Origin: Clostridia bacterium
GTDB taxonomy: Bacteria; Bacillota; Clostridia; UBA1212; UBA1255
Assembly: GCA_017620915.1 (NCBI GenBank)
Contig: JAFZSK010000066.1
Coordinates: forward strand, 1-56,708
Direction of reading: 5' to 3'
Length of the DNA: 56,708 bases
This document shows positions 1 to 8,827 of this stretch, in pieces. A program made the translations under genes and the position numbers. The notes beneath the pieces were generated by a model that ran no database searches, had not been told where the DNA came from, and was given only the letters and a program-made list of their open reading frames with translations. How positions within the stretch are numbered: position 1 is the first letter of the stretch; each line of letters starts with the position of its first letter.

Positions 1-464
1 ATGACCTCGTGGGGCACCACCTGACCGGGCGAAATGATCAAATCATACGATTCATCCATCACGCGGCGGTTGATCTCGGCGTCGATCGGGTCGTGCCACA
101 GCCCTTCGGTGATCTCTTCCAGAAACTCCGCGGGAATTTCGCCCAGCTTCATCACGTCGGTGCGCCAGTTGTGCGGGATCAGCGCTTCGTACGGCACGTC
201 GGGAAACATTCTGGCCGCCTGTTCGCGGCTCACCGGCACGTGGGTGCCCAGCGCGGGCATCACGTCAACGTCAACCCCCATTTCCCTGAGCGCGCGGTAA
301 TACACGCAGGTGATGAAGCCGGCGCCGGAATGGTAGCGCGTGAAATCCGGGGGCAATATCAGCACTTTTTTCAGCTGCCGCCCCTCCAGCGAACGCAGCA
401 GCGCTTCCCGGATCTCGTCCGGGGTCAATCCGTCCGGCACGCCGGCAACGCGATACAGTTCCAT
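1..464 (-). CDS. LarA-like (DUF2088) nickel-dependent racemase family protein, partial
   Basis: The N-terminal 154 codons of a LarA-family protein are present; the rest lies beyond the left edge of the window. Visible family motifs are a PPDFTR segment around residue 40, ALGTHVP around residue 71, an HNWRTD segment, and SPGQVVPHEV at the truncated end, which match the substrate- and metal-handling loops of the lactate racemase fold. The family includes lactate racemase but also uncharacterised relatives acting on other 2-hydroxy or sugar acids. The gene is last in a leftward run with a mannonate-oxidoreductase-like SDR, 6-phosphogluconate dehydrogenase and a KDG-kinase-like protein, so a sugar-acid substrate is more likely than lactate here (inference). 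The start is the ATG at 462-464, six bases after the SDR stop, with GGGGTGTGA upstream. No NiRNA-cofactor genes (larB, larC, larE) are in view, so racemase activity is unproven. Confidence 0.8.
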   Translation of the reverse strand, partial: MELYRVAGVPDGLTPDEIREALLRSLEGRQLKKVLILPPDFTRYHSGAGFITCVYYRALREMGVDVDVMPALGTHVPVSREQAARMFPDVPYEALIPHNWRTDVMKLGEIPAEFLEEITEGLWHDPIDAEINRRVMDESYDLIISPGQVVPHEV

Positions 465-470
465 AAGGCA

Positions 471-1319
471 TCACACCCCGCTGTACGCGGAGAAGCCGCC
501 GTCGATCGGCAGCACTACGCCGGTGATGAACGAGGCCGCGTTGTTGTCCAGCAGGAACAGCACCGCGCCCACCAGCTCGTCCGGTTCGCCGAAACGGCCC
601 ATCGGGGTGGCGGCCAGTATTTTGCCCGTGCGCGCGGTGGGCGTGCCGTCCGGATTCCACAGGAGCGTGCGGTTCTGGTTGGTGGAGAGGAAGCCGGGGG
701 CAATGGCGTTGACCCGTATGCCCTGCTTCACAAAATGCACCGCGAGCCACTGCGTGAAGTTGGAAATCGCCGCTTTCGCGCCGGAATACGCCGGTATCTT
801 GGTGAGCGGCGTGTAGGCGTTCATGGAGGAGATGTTCAGGATCGAGCAGCCCGGGCGGTCCAGCATGTCCCGCGCGAACACCTGGCTGGGCAGCAGCGCG
901 CCGAGGAAGTTAAGATTGAACACAAAGCCCACGTCCTCCGGCTTGAGGTCGAAGAAGGATTTGGTCTCCGCGTCAATATCGCCGGGTTCGTAGTATTCTT
1001 TGTCGGTGGTGGCGCGGGGGTTGTTGCCGCCGGCGCCGTTGAGCAGGATGTCGCAGGGACCCAGTTCGGCAAGCACCCGGGTGCGGCAGGCTTCCAGCGC
1101 GTCGCGGTCAAGAACGTTGACCTTGTACGCGCGGGCAATTCCGCCCTCCGCCCGGATCTCTTCCGCCACTTTTTCGGCGGCGGCTTCGTTGAGGTCCAGC
1201 AGCGCGACTTTCGCGCCCGCCGCGGCCAACGCCTTCGAAAACACCGAGCACAATACGCCGCCGGCGCCGGTGACGACCGCGGTCTTGCCCGAAAGATCGG
1301 TATTTATGGGATTTTTCAT
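471..1319 (-). CDS. SDR-family oxidoreductase, D-mannonate oxidoreductase (fructuronate reductase)-like
   Basis: This 282-residue short-chain dehydrogenase carries a Rossmann nucleotide-binding motif TGAGGVLC at residues 17-24, a D/LN pair near 42-44, the NGAG motif near 94-97, and the catalytic Ser (164/165), Tyr178 and Lys182 of the S-Y-K triad (YSGAK). The unusual GGVLC variant of the glycine loop is typical, to my recollection, of the SDR-type UxuB/YjmF branch that interconverts D-fructuronate and D-mannonate. The carboxy-terminal GGFSAYSGV is also typical of that branch. The start ATG has AAAGGAGCAG upstream. It follows gnd by 43 bases and precedes the LarA-like gene by 6, so co-transcription is likely. 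Exact substrate specificity is inferred; another sugar acid such as gluconate or a ketogluconate is the main alternative. Confidence 0.82.
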   Translation of the reverse strand: MKNPINTDLSGKTAVVTGAGGVLCSVFSKALAAAGAKVALLDLNEAAAEKVAEEIRAEGGIARAYKVNVLDRDALEACRTRVLAELGPCDILLNGAGGNNPRATTDKEYYEPGDIDAETKSFFDLKPEDVGFVFNLNFLGALLPSQVFARDMLDRPGCSILNISSMNAYTPLTKIPAYSGAKAAISNFTQWLAVHFVKQGIRVNAIAPGFLSTNQNRTLLWNPDGTPTARTGKILAATPMGRFGEPDELVGAVLFLLDNNAASFITGVVLPIDGGFSAYSGV

Positions 1320-1362
1320 GGTGATCTGCTCCTTTATTTATGAATTTGTGCGAGTGCCGTTG

Positions 1363-2823
<1,461 letters not shown>

Positions 2824-2842
2824 ACTCAACTTGTCCCTTCTT

Positions 2843-2896
2843 TTTTGAACACGGGTTCAGGCCCCGTTTTTAAACATGGGGTCAGACCCCGTGTCA
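2843..2896. repeat. Dispersed hairpin repeat, double copy between kinase-like gene and gnd
   Basis: Two degenerate units stand back to back: one around CACGGGTTCAGGCCCCG and one around CATGGGGTCAGACCCCGTG. They have the GGGG-5nt-CCCC core and AT-rich flanks (TTTTTTGAAC, TTTTTAAAC) of the dispersed family described in the findings. The pair fills almost the whole spacer, so it would be transcribed and could fold in the operon mRNA just before the gnd ribosome site. Confidence 0.8.
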
Positions 2897-2900
2897 GTTT

Positions 2901-3974
2901 TCAGCGTTTGACGCGGGCGTTGCCCTTATATATGTTCCACACCTGCTCCTCGGAGGAGGGGGAGGCGTAGTCGGTGAGCATCGTCACCGCCAGCGCGCCG
3001 GTGGCCCAGCCGAATTTCAGCGCGTCCGCCGGTTCCCAGCCTCGCAGCACCGCGTAAAGCAGGCCGCCCACGAAACCGTCGCCGCCGCCGATGCGGTCCA
3101 GCACGGGGATCTCGCGGGGGTCTTCAACGTACCAGTTGCCGCCGGCCCACAGAATGCCGCCCCAGAGGTGCGCGTTGGCCGACAGGACCTGGCGGAGGGT
3201 AGTGGCGAACATTGACGCCCCGGGGTACGCATTGCGCACGCGCGCGATCATTTCTTTGAAATTGTCGATGCCCGACACGATGCCGCGCCCGCCCGCCTCG
3301 GGGCCTTCGATGCCGAGAGCCAGCTGGAAATCTTCCTCGTTGCCGATCAGGATATCCGCCAGGCCCGCGATCTCGCTGAAGTCGCGCCGCAGTTCCGCCT
3401 CGCGCCCCTTCCAGAAACTCGCCCGATAATTGAGGTCGAAGGACACGAGCGTGCCGTGCTGTTTGGCGCAGCGGGCCACTTCCAGACACGTCTTTGTGGT
3501 CTGCTCGCTCAGCGCGGCGATCAACCCGGAAATATGCAGTATTTTCGCGCCTTCCACCCGGAAAATGCGGTCAATATCGTAATCCGCGGCGTCGATCGTA
3601 CGCCCCACTTCGCCCGCGCGGTCGTTCTGCACCACCGGTCCCCGCAGCCCGTAGCCGGAGTCGGCAATATTGAACTGATGCCGGTACCCCCACGGCCCGC
3701 CCTGCGGCACGTCCGGCCCTTCGTACCTGATGCCGCGCTTGCGCAGTTCGCCTTTAATATACGCCGCGATGGCGCTGCCCGCCACAAACCGCGTCAGCAC
3801 CAGTGTCTCGCGCCCCAGCGCCGCGCTCACGTTCAGCACGTTGGTCTCGGCGGACGTGCTCTGCAGTTCAAACGTGTTCGAAAGCTCCACCGGCTGGCGG
3901 TTCGCCGGCGTCAATCTCACGCCCATGCTCGAAACGGTGACAATATCGTACCTGGCATTCTCTCTAAGCTTCAT
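2901..3974 (-). CDS. PfkB-family sugar kinase, 2-keto-3-deoxygluconate kinase-like
   Basis: The protein has 357 residues and the ribokinase/PfkB fold. The N-terminal strand with a GVRLTP segment and the N-A-A-LGRE region correspond to the substrate lid and first PfkB signature. NEEDFQ is the conserved N-E-E motif, and DRIGGGDGFVGGLLYA near residue 300 is the second PfkB signature; its GGGD aspartate is the catalytic base that activates the substrate hydroxyl. The GGGD variant is common in KDG kinases, which produce KDPG. The length is slightly above usual. The start ATG at 3972-3974 has AAAGGA nine bases upstream and faces a divergent AraC regulator. It is first in the leftward operon with gnd, the SDR and the LarA-like gene. 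No KDPG aldolase is in the window. Other 2-keto sugar acids or fructose-like sugars remain possible substrates. Confidence 0.82.
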   Translation of the reverse strand: MKLRENARYDIVTVSSMGVRLTPANRQPVELSNTFELQSTSAETNVLNVSAALGRETLVLTRFVAGSAIAAYIKGELRKRGIRYEGPDVPQGGPWGYRHQFNIADSGYGLRGPVVQNDRAGEVGRTIDAADYDIDRIFRVEGAKILHISGLIAALSEQTTKTCLEVARCAKQHGTLVSFDLNYRASFWKGREAELRRDFSEIAGLADILIGNEEDFQLALGIEGPEAGGRGIVSGIDNFKEMIARVRNAYPGASMFATTLRQVLSANAHLWGGILWAGGNWYVEDPREIPVLDRIGGGDGFVGGLLYAVLRGWEPADALKFGWATGALAVTMLTDYASPSSEEQVWNIYKGNARVKR

Positions 3975-4132
3975 TCGGATCGGTCCTTTCGTGAAGTGTC
4001 ATAATATATTACTCGAATTGTATTTATACTAAAATTATAGTTGCCCGAAAATGCTATAGAATTGTAAATATAATCAAATCATATTGCAAAAAAATGCAAA
4101 AGCAGGTATTATTACGACGGGGAGGTGAGCGA
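3975..4132. promoter_or_regulatory. Divergent AT-rich promoter region between kinase-like gene and araC-type regulator
   Basis: This 158-bp spacer is much richer in A+T than its surroundings and contains several -10-like hexamers on both strands (TATAAT near 4070 rightward; TATAAT as its complement near 4035 leftward). A TTGCCC near 4041 is a weak -35 candidate for rightward transcription. AraC regulators next to divergent catabolic operons commonly bind here, but I cannot identify a specific operator. Confidence 0.5.
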
Positions 4133-4942
4133 GTGACCAACGAGTTGTTCACATACAGAGATAAAGGGCTGTATTGCCACCATAGCATTGACGACGCACC
4201 GGATCCGGCGGATTATTACATGCATACACATGAGTGGATGGAATTGTATTATTTCGTTGACGGAGACGCGTCGTTTCTGGTAGAAGGCAACGAATATATA
4301 CTTCGTCCGCACGATATACTGATCATGCGCAGCGCGGAGGCTCATAAACTGGAACTTCGGTCCGGGCAGCGCTACGAACGGATCGCGATCCATTTCCATC
4401 CGTCGATACTGGAAAGCGCGGATCCGGACGGTGTATTGCTCCGCCCGTTTCTGGAACGGCCGCTGGGCAGGGGCAATCGTTTTCGCTCTGCCGGTTTCAA
4501 GTCGATATTTGAAAATTTTGACAACGACATCATTCCCGAGCTGCGGCGTTTGATGGTATTGACAACGCTTCAGACCGCGCTGCTTGAGATCTGCGAAGCA
4601 GCGCTTTCCTCGGGGACAACGCCCTACGACAGCGCCGGTATTGCCGCCGCTATTTTGAAATACGTCAACGATCGCCTGTTTTCCGACCTGTCCGTTGCAG
4701 CCCTCAGCCGCGAGTTTTATCTGAGCCCTTCACAGTTGAGCCGTGTATTCCGCAAAGCAACGGGTTCCTCTGTGTGGCAATACATCCGCGCTAAACGCCT
4801 GCTTGCCGCGCGGGAACGAATTGCGTCCGGCGCTACTGCCTCCGCCGCCTGCGCCGCCTGCGGTTTTCGTGACTACTCCGCCTTTTATCGTGCCTATCTG
4901 GACCGCTTTAAAGAGCCTCCGTCCGGGGTTCCGCGCAAATAG
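4133..4942 (+). CDS. AraC-family transcriptional regulator with cupin sensor domain
   Basis: A 269-residue one-component regulator. Residues ~15-100 form an AraC-type cupin: the HTHEWMELYYFVDG segment supplies the conserved histidines and acidic residue, and the strand RPHDILIMRSAEAHKL follows. The C-terminal ~100 residues hold two helix-turn-helix units, LSVAALSREFYLSPSQLSRV and a second ending in ACGFRDYSAFYRAYLDRF, the usual AraC signature. I prefer the GTG at 4133, because the very good ribosome site GGGGAGGTGA ends a few bases upstream; the ATG at 4094 has none. It is divergent from the sugar-acid operon and probably senses a sugar or sugar acid and controls it. The GH71/99-like hydrolase gene downstream is separated by a 468-bp spacer and may be under separate control. 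Confidence 0.92.
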   Translation: MTNELFTYRDKGLYCHHSIDDAPDPADYYMHTHEWMELYYFVDGDASFLVEGNEYILRPHDILIMRSAEAHKLELRSGQRYERIAIHFHPSILESADPDGVLLRPFLERPLGRGNRFRSAGFKSIFENFDNDIIPELRRLMVLTTLQTALLEICEAALSSGTTPYDSAGIAAAILKYVNDRLFSDLSVAALSREFYLSPSQLSRVFRKATGSSVWQYIRAKRLLAARERIASGATASAACAACGFRDYSAFYRAYLDRFKEPPSGVPRK

Positions 4943-5030
4943 TGCTTCGGGAAAACGCGTCGAATTAATTGCACGTTTTGCATGTTGTTTTCGTTTCGAT
5001 CCGCTCATTCTCGTTTTTTTCGCCCAAATT

Positions 5031-5288
5031 GGTATAAAGTGACTGGCGTTCTATAGTTTAATACCAACTCTTCTTTGCTCTCGCTCATTTTCAAAACCGT
5101 AAATCATAAAAAGTGGTATATATTAGCTAATCAAGAATAATTTATTCCAGGCCGGGAGCGACCGCGTGGTATAAAAGCCTGTGACAATTTATTGTTTATC
5201 CCAGATATGTCTAATCCGACGGGGCCAGCAATTGAGAGAAGGCGCCCGCCATGGTATAAAACTGTAAGAAGTTGATCGAATTATCCCA
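5031..5288. repeat. Four degenerate 35-36-bp units starting GGTATAAA and ending TTATCCCA
   Basis: Units lie at 5031-5066, 5115-5149, 5168-5203 and 5253-5288. Each begins GGTATAWA, almost always preceded by TG or TTG, and ends in a form of TTTATCCCA (TTAATACCA, TTATTCCA, TTTATCCCA, TTATCCCA). Interiors differ. Unit 1 is an inverted repeat at its ends (TGGTATAAA / TTTAATACCA). Start-to-start distances are 84, 53 and 85. Each TGGTATAAA also resembles an extended -10 promoter element, so the array could be binding sites, mobile-element debris or tandem promoters. Confidence 0.5.
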
Positions 5289-5302
5289 ACTTTGCTCCAA
5301 AC

Positions 5303-5347
5303 GACTTAAAACTTATAACTTATAACTTCTAGCTTATAACTTCTCCC
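5303..5347. repeat. Heptamer-type A+T tandem repeat (AACTTAT / AACTTAA type)
   Basis: Repeats of seven bases such as ACTTAAA, ACTTATA and ACTTCTA run for about 45 bp. The same kind of sequence recurs, mostly in the opposite orientation, at 49241-49318 and 50834-50867. It has no reading-frame role and lies between the 36-bp unit array and the presumed promoter of the glycoside hydrolase. Confidence 0.65.
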
Positions 5348-5386
5348 TTCCCCTTTGACCTCAGATTTGGTATAATCAAGACAGAT

Positions 5387-5410
5387 CCCGATTCAAAAGG
5401 ACAGACCCGG
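5387..5410 (+). repeat. Partial dispersed hairpin repeat providing the leader of the next gene
   Basis: The bases before the start codon at 5411 read CCCGATTCAAAAGGACAGACCC, separable into TTCAAAAGG and ACAGACCC. This is one arm and the loop of the dispersed GGGG-ACAGA-CCCC family. The AAAAGGA part doubles as the ribosome site for the glycoside hydrolase. Confidence 0.55.
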
Positions 5411-7294
5411 ATGGCGCCGAACGAAAAGACCGAAAACAGAAGACCGTGGATAGTGAAGTTGTGCGTGGCGGCGGCGATCGCCGCCGTGTTCATCACGCTG
5501 CTGGTCACCGCGAGCTGCCGGATGCGGAAATATACGGGGCCGATCGTTGCCGTCAACGGAGACTTTGCCGGCGTTGACGACCTCGGGAGAGTCTTGCCGC
5601 TGTCCGGCGGAGCGCCCGAGCTGCGCGACCGCAAAGTCGGCATCTTCTACTTCCTGTGGCAGGGCGAGCACGGCACCGGCGGCCCGTACGACAACTACAA
5701 GACCGTGCTCGAGCACCCCGAAGCGCTGGAGTCCGAGGCCAACTGGATGGCCGCGGGCGGCGGGCCGAGGCACGCGCACCATTTCTGGGGCGAGCCCCTG
5801 TTCGGGTACTACGTGTCCGCCGACGGATGGGTGATGCGAAAGCACGTGCAGATGCTGACCGACGCAGGCATTGACTACATCATGTTCGACGTGACTAACG
5901 CCGTGCCGTATATTGACCGCGTGCGGCAGCTGATCGGTATCTGGTACGAATACCTCGAGCAGGGGTACGACGTGCCGAAACTCACGTTCCTCACCAACAG
6001 CAATTCCGTAGAGATCATAACGCAGCTGTACACCGAAGTCTATGCCAACGCCGCCATGCATAAAAAGTATCCGCGCCTCGACGAACTCTGGTTCAACTGG
6101 GACGGCAAGCCCATGATCGTTGGCTCCGACTGGTTTATATTCCTGGCCGACGAGATCGCGGATTATTTCACTATCAAGGACACTGTCTGGCCCACGTCCG
6201 GCCGCACGGACAACGGCTTCCCCTGGATGGAATTCCACCGGCTCTACACGAACGACGCAATTTACGGGCGGAACGGGCGCAAAGAGGTCGTCAATGTCTC
6301 TGTTGCCCAGCACAATGTCAGCATCAATATGGCCGCGGCGGCCTGGTACGGCGCGGCGGATCATACGCGGAGCTATCACGACGGCGCCGTTGACCGCTCG
6401 CCCGACGCGATACTGTACGGTTACAATCTGGCGGAGCAGTGGGAGTGGGCGATCGGCGTTGATCCCGAAATGGTGTTTGTCACCGGCTGGAACGAGTGGG
6501 TGGCGCAGCGGCAGCCCGGGAGCGAGACGCAGCCGATCAGTTTCGTGGATTGCGCCAGCCCGGAAGCCAGCCGCGACATCGAACCCATGAACGGACTGCT
6601 CGGGGACAATTATTATATGGAGCTCATCTCGTACATCCGTCAATATAAGGGCACGCAGGGCCGCGTGGCGGTAGGGGACAACATCACCATCGATCCCGAC
6701 GGCGGTTTCGGACAATGGGACGACGCGCGCATCACCGCCGTTTACACCGACTACGAACGCGACACGCTGCCGCGGAACGCGCTCGGATTCGGCGGCATAG
6801 AATACAAAGATGACACCGGACGCAACGATTTCGTGAAATTTAAAGTTGCCCGCGACCAGAAATATGTGTATTTTTACGTCGAGACCGCGGAGGACATCAC
6901 GGAGCCGGGTGAGAACTGGATGACGCTGTTCATTGACTCCGGCGCCGCCCGGGACAGCAGGGACCGGAGCGCGTTCTGGCTGGGTTCGATAGATTTTGCC
7001 GTCAACCTGGAGCCGCCCGAGGGCAATACCGCCATCGTGTCCCGCTACACCAAAACCGGCTGGCAGCGCGCGGGCACGGCGGATCTGCGGGTGGAGGGCA
7101 ATAAACTGATGCTCCGCGTGTCCAAAAAGCTCCTGAATGTAGAGCGCTGGGGCCGCCTTATTGACATTCACTTCAAATGGGCGGACAATTATAAATACAA
7201 TGACGATGGCTCGCTGGACGTCTGGACGTTCTACCGGAACGGCGACAGCGCGCCGCTGGGCAGATTGATGTATGTTTTTTCGGAAAGGCAGTGA
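5411..7294 (+). CDS. GH71/GH99-like glycoside hydrolase with C-terminal CBM9/DOMON-like domain
   Basis: The protein has 627 residues. Residues ~13-36 form a single membrane/signal segment ending in TASC, so it is either an N-terminally anchored or lipid-modified exoprotein. Residues ~70-390 resemble the TIM-barrel families GH71/GH99: an IFYFLWQGEHGTGGPYDNY start with aromatic ligands, MLTDAGIDYIMFDVTN, and MVFVTGWNEWVAQRQPG near 352, the W-N-E-W motif seen in this clan. Residues ~430-625 carry a beta-rich domain (KVARDQKYVYFYVETAEDI, then TLFIDSG) similar to CBM9/DOMON sugar-binding modules. The likely role is endo-acting cleavage of mannose- or glucose-containing polysaccharide outside the cell. 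Substrate cannot be told from sequence. The next gene starts only 6 bases downstream. Confidence 0.7.
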   Translation: MAPNEKTENRRPWIVKLCVAAAIAAVFITLLVTASCRMRKYTGPIVAVNGDFAGVDDLGRVLPLSGGAPELRDRKVGIFYFLWQGEHGTGGPYDNYKTVLEHPEALESEANWMAAGGGPRHAHHFWGEPLFGYYVSADGWVMRKHVQMLTDAGIDYIMFDVTNAVPYIDRVRQLIGIWYEYLEQGYDVPKLTFLTNSNSVEIITQLYTEVYANAAMHKKYPRLDELWFNWDGKPMIVGSDWFIFLADEIADYFTIKDTVWPTSGRTDNGFPWMEFHRLYTNDAIYGRNGRKEVVNVSVAQHNVSINMAAAAWYGAADHTRSYHDGAVDRSPDAILYGYNLAEQWEWAIGVDPEMVFVTGWNEWVAQRQPGSETQPISFVDCASPEASRDIEPMNGLLGDNYYMELISYIRQYKGTQGRVAVGDNITIDPDGGFGQWDDARITAVYTDYERDTLPRNALGFGGIEYKDDTGRNDFVKFKVARDQKYVYFYVETAEDITEPGENWMTLFIDSGAARDSRDRSAFWLGSIDFAVNLEPPEGNTAIVSRYTKTGWQRAGTADLRVEGNKLMLRVSKKLLNVERWGRLIDIHFKWADNYKYNDDGSLDVWTFYRNGDSAPLGRLMYVFSERQ

Positions 7295-7300
7295 TCCGGA

Positions 7301-8827
7301 ATGAGCGACCGCGCGGACGATACCGATATTTTGAACACAGGGACAGACCCCGTTTTGAACGAGGGGACAGACCCCATTGCAGCGCCCGTTGAGCCCGAGG
7401 ATGTTGCCGAAGAGGCCGCTGCCGCCGAAGCAACTGATGCCGGCCGCGTTGACAACAAACGAACGCGCACCCGGGACGATGACAGCATTTTCCGGCGTAT
7501 GGGCAACAAATTGTCCGAAGGCACGTACCGTACCGTATTCGGCGTACTGCTGCTGCTGATCCTGGCCACCAAAATAATATTCGACTTTGACGGCTTCCGC
7601 GGCTTTGTGAGCGACTTCGGGCGGCTGCTGATATCGCTTCTGGGCTACCTGCTGGTAGGTTTCATAATCGCGTACGTGCTCAACGCGTTCGTCAACTGGC
7701 TTTCCGATCACCCTCTCAAAAAGATAAAATCTCCGCGCAAAAAACGCATCATCGGCATCGTTATCGCGTATATCATGCTGGCGGCGATCCTGGCGTTCCT
7801 GATCGGCACGATCGTGCCCAAGTTAGTCGAATCCGTGACCAACCTGGCCAAACTGGTGCCGGGAATGGCGGAGAAAGTGTACGATTTCTATATTGACGTA
7901 GTGGAAAAAGGCAAATTCGATCTGCCGGAAGTGGTAACGGAGGGCATTGTTCAGGGGATCGAAGGTATCAAAAACTGGCTGATGGGACTGCTCAACAGCG
8001 AGATAATAACAAAATACGTTCCGAAAATCTTGTCCGCGACCGGTTCTACACTTTTCAAAGTCGTAATGGGCCTGCTGGTCTCGGTGTACATGCTGCTGGA
8101 GAAGGACCGCGCGCTGGACGCCGCAAAACGCATCAACTACGGCCTGTTCAAACGCGAACGCGCCGACCGGGTGGCAGACGGCGGCCGCAAGATCGATATG
8201 ATCTTCAAGCAGTATTTTGCGGGCAAGCTCCTGCAGGCGGTCGTGATCCTGCTCCTCAGCTATGTGGTGCTGCTGATCGGCAACATCAAATATGCGATCC
8301 TGTTCGCCACGGTCATTGCCATCACTAATATGATCCCGTACATCGGCCCCTGGATCGGCGGCATCCCCACGGTCCTTATCTGTCTGGTGCAGGATCCCTG
8401 GATGGGTGTGCGGGCGCTTATCTGCGTGCTGACGATCCAGATAATCGACAACTGGTTCCTCACGCCCCGCATCGTCGGACACAAAATGGGCATCAGCCCG
8501 CTGCTGGTGCTGATCGGGCTGGGCATCGGCGGCACATTGTTTGGATTCGTGGGCGTATTGATAGGCGACGTGCTGGCGGCAATTGCCAAAGTATTGTTCT
8601 ATGATACGTTCATAGCGCACCGCATCGAGCGCCGTATCGCAATGGGCGAACTGCCGCCGGATTACCGCATTCCCGGACCGGAAGAAGCGGAAAAGGATAA
8701 AAAGCCGATGCTGGTGGAGAAGCTCTGGGCGAAGATCAAGCAGTTTTTCTGCTTCCTCGGCCGTAAGATCAAGGGCCTGTTCAAAAAGCGCAAAAACGGT
8801 GATCACGATGACAAATACGGAGTTTGA
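7301..8827 (+). CDS. AI-2E family transporter (PerM/YtvI-like permease)
   Basis: A 508-residue multi-pass membrane protein. About eight hydrophobic segments are visible from residue ~80, with the family's long central loop and the conserved late segments MIPYIGPWIGGIPTVLI and IIDNWFLTPRIVGHKMGISPLLVLIG (given here as two adjacent segments, not one motif). The C-terminus is a lysine/arginine-rich cytoplasmic tail. Family members are proposed to export small molecules, autoinducer-2 or ions; true substrates are mostly unknown. The N-terminal 65 residues are a non-conserved acidic extension that contains two in-frame copies of the dispersed DNA repeat (encoding NTGTDPVLNEGTDP). That suggests the repeat was inserted into, or recruited for, the coding sequence. 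The gene overlaps the sirtuin start by 20 bases. Confidence 0.88.
   Translation: MSDRADDTDILNTGTDPVLNEGTDPIAAPVEPEDVAEEAAAAEATDAGRVDNKRTRTRDDDSIFRRMGNKLSEGTYRTVFGVLLLLILATKIIFDFDGFRGFVSDFGRLLISLLGYLLVGFIIAYVLNAFVNWLSDHPLKKIKSPRKKRIIGIVIAYIMLAAILAFLIGTIVPKLVESVTNLAKLVPGMAEKVYDFYIDVVEKGKFDLPEVVTEGIVQGIEGIKNWLMGLLNSEIITKYVPKILSATGSTLFKVVMGLLVSVYMLLEKDRALDAAKRINYGLFKRERADRVADGGRKIDMIFKQYFAGKLLQAVVILLLSYVVLLIGNIKYAILFATVIAITNMIPYIGPWIGGIPTVLICLVQDPWMGVRALICVLTIQIIDNWFLTPRIVGHKMGISPLLVLIGLGIGGTLFGFVGVLIGDVLAAIAKVLFYDTFIAHRIERRIAMGELPPDYRIPGPEEAEKDKKPMLVEKLWAKIKQFFCFLGRKIKGLFKKRKNGDHDDKYGV
7331..7376 (+). repeat. Dispersed hairpin repeat, two copies inside the permease coding sequence
   Basis: Two tandem units, CACAGGGACAGACCCCG and GAGGGGACAGACCCC, each preceded by TTGAAC, fall inside the first 26 codons of the permease gene. 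They are translated in the frame that gives the peptide G-T-D-P twice. The reading frame stays open because the repeat has no stop in this frame. Confidence 0.85.

Larger units (their letters stand above)
4943..5410. other. 468-bp non-coding spacer with repeat units
   Basis: I see no plausible gene here. The spacer contains four degenerate ~36-bp units (5031-5288), an A+T heptamer-type tandem repeat (5303-5347), a TGGTATAAT sequence near 5368-5376 that could be an extended -10 box for the downstream gene, and a half copy of the dispersed hairpin repeat at 5387-5410. A T-run near 5013-5020 lies downstream of the regulator gene, but no clear hairpin precedes it. Confidence 0.7.

Noticed and set aside
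9-1343. Long rightward open frame of 444 codons opposite the SDR gene
   Set aside because: It is the antisense shadow of the GC-rich LarA-like and SDR genes; it has no ribosome site, and its low-complexity Arg/Gly/His composition matches no family.
5031-5288. CRISPR array
   Set aside because: Unit ends are conserved but interiors differ, spacing is irregular (84, 53, 85), and no cas gene is near.
5393-7711. Leftward 772-codon open frame over the glycoside hydrolase
   Set aside because: It lies entirely antisense to the hydrolase and permease genes, whose domain motifs are clear. Its composition (many Val, His, Arg) is typical of a shadow frame.
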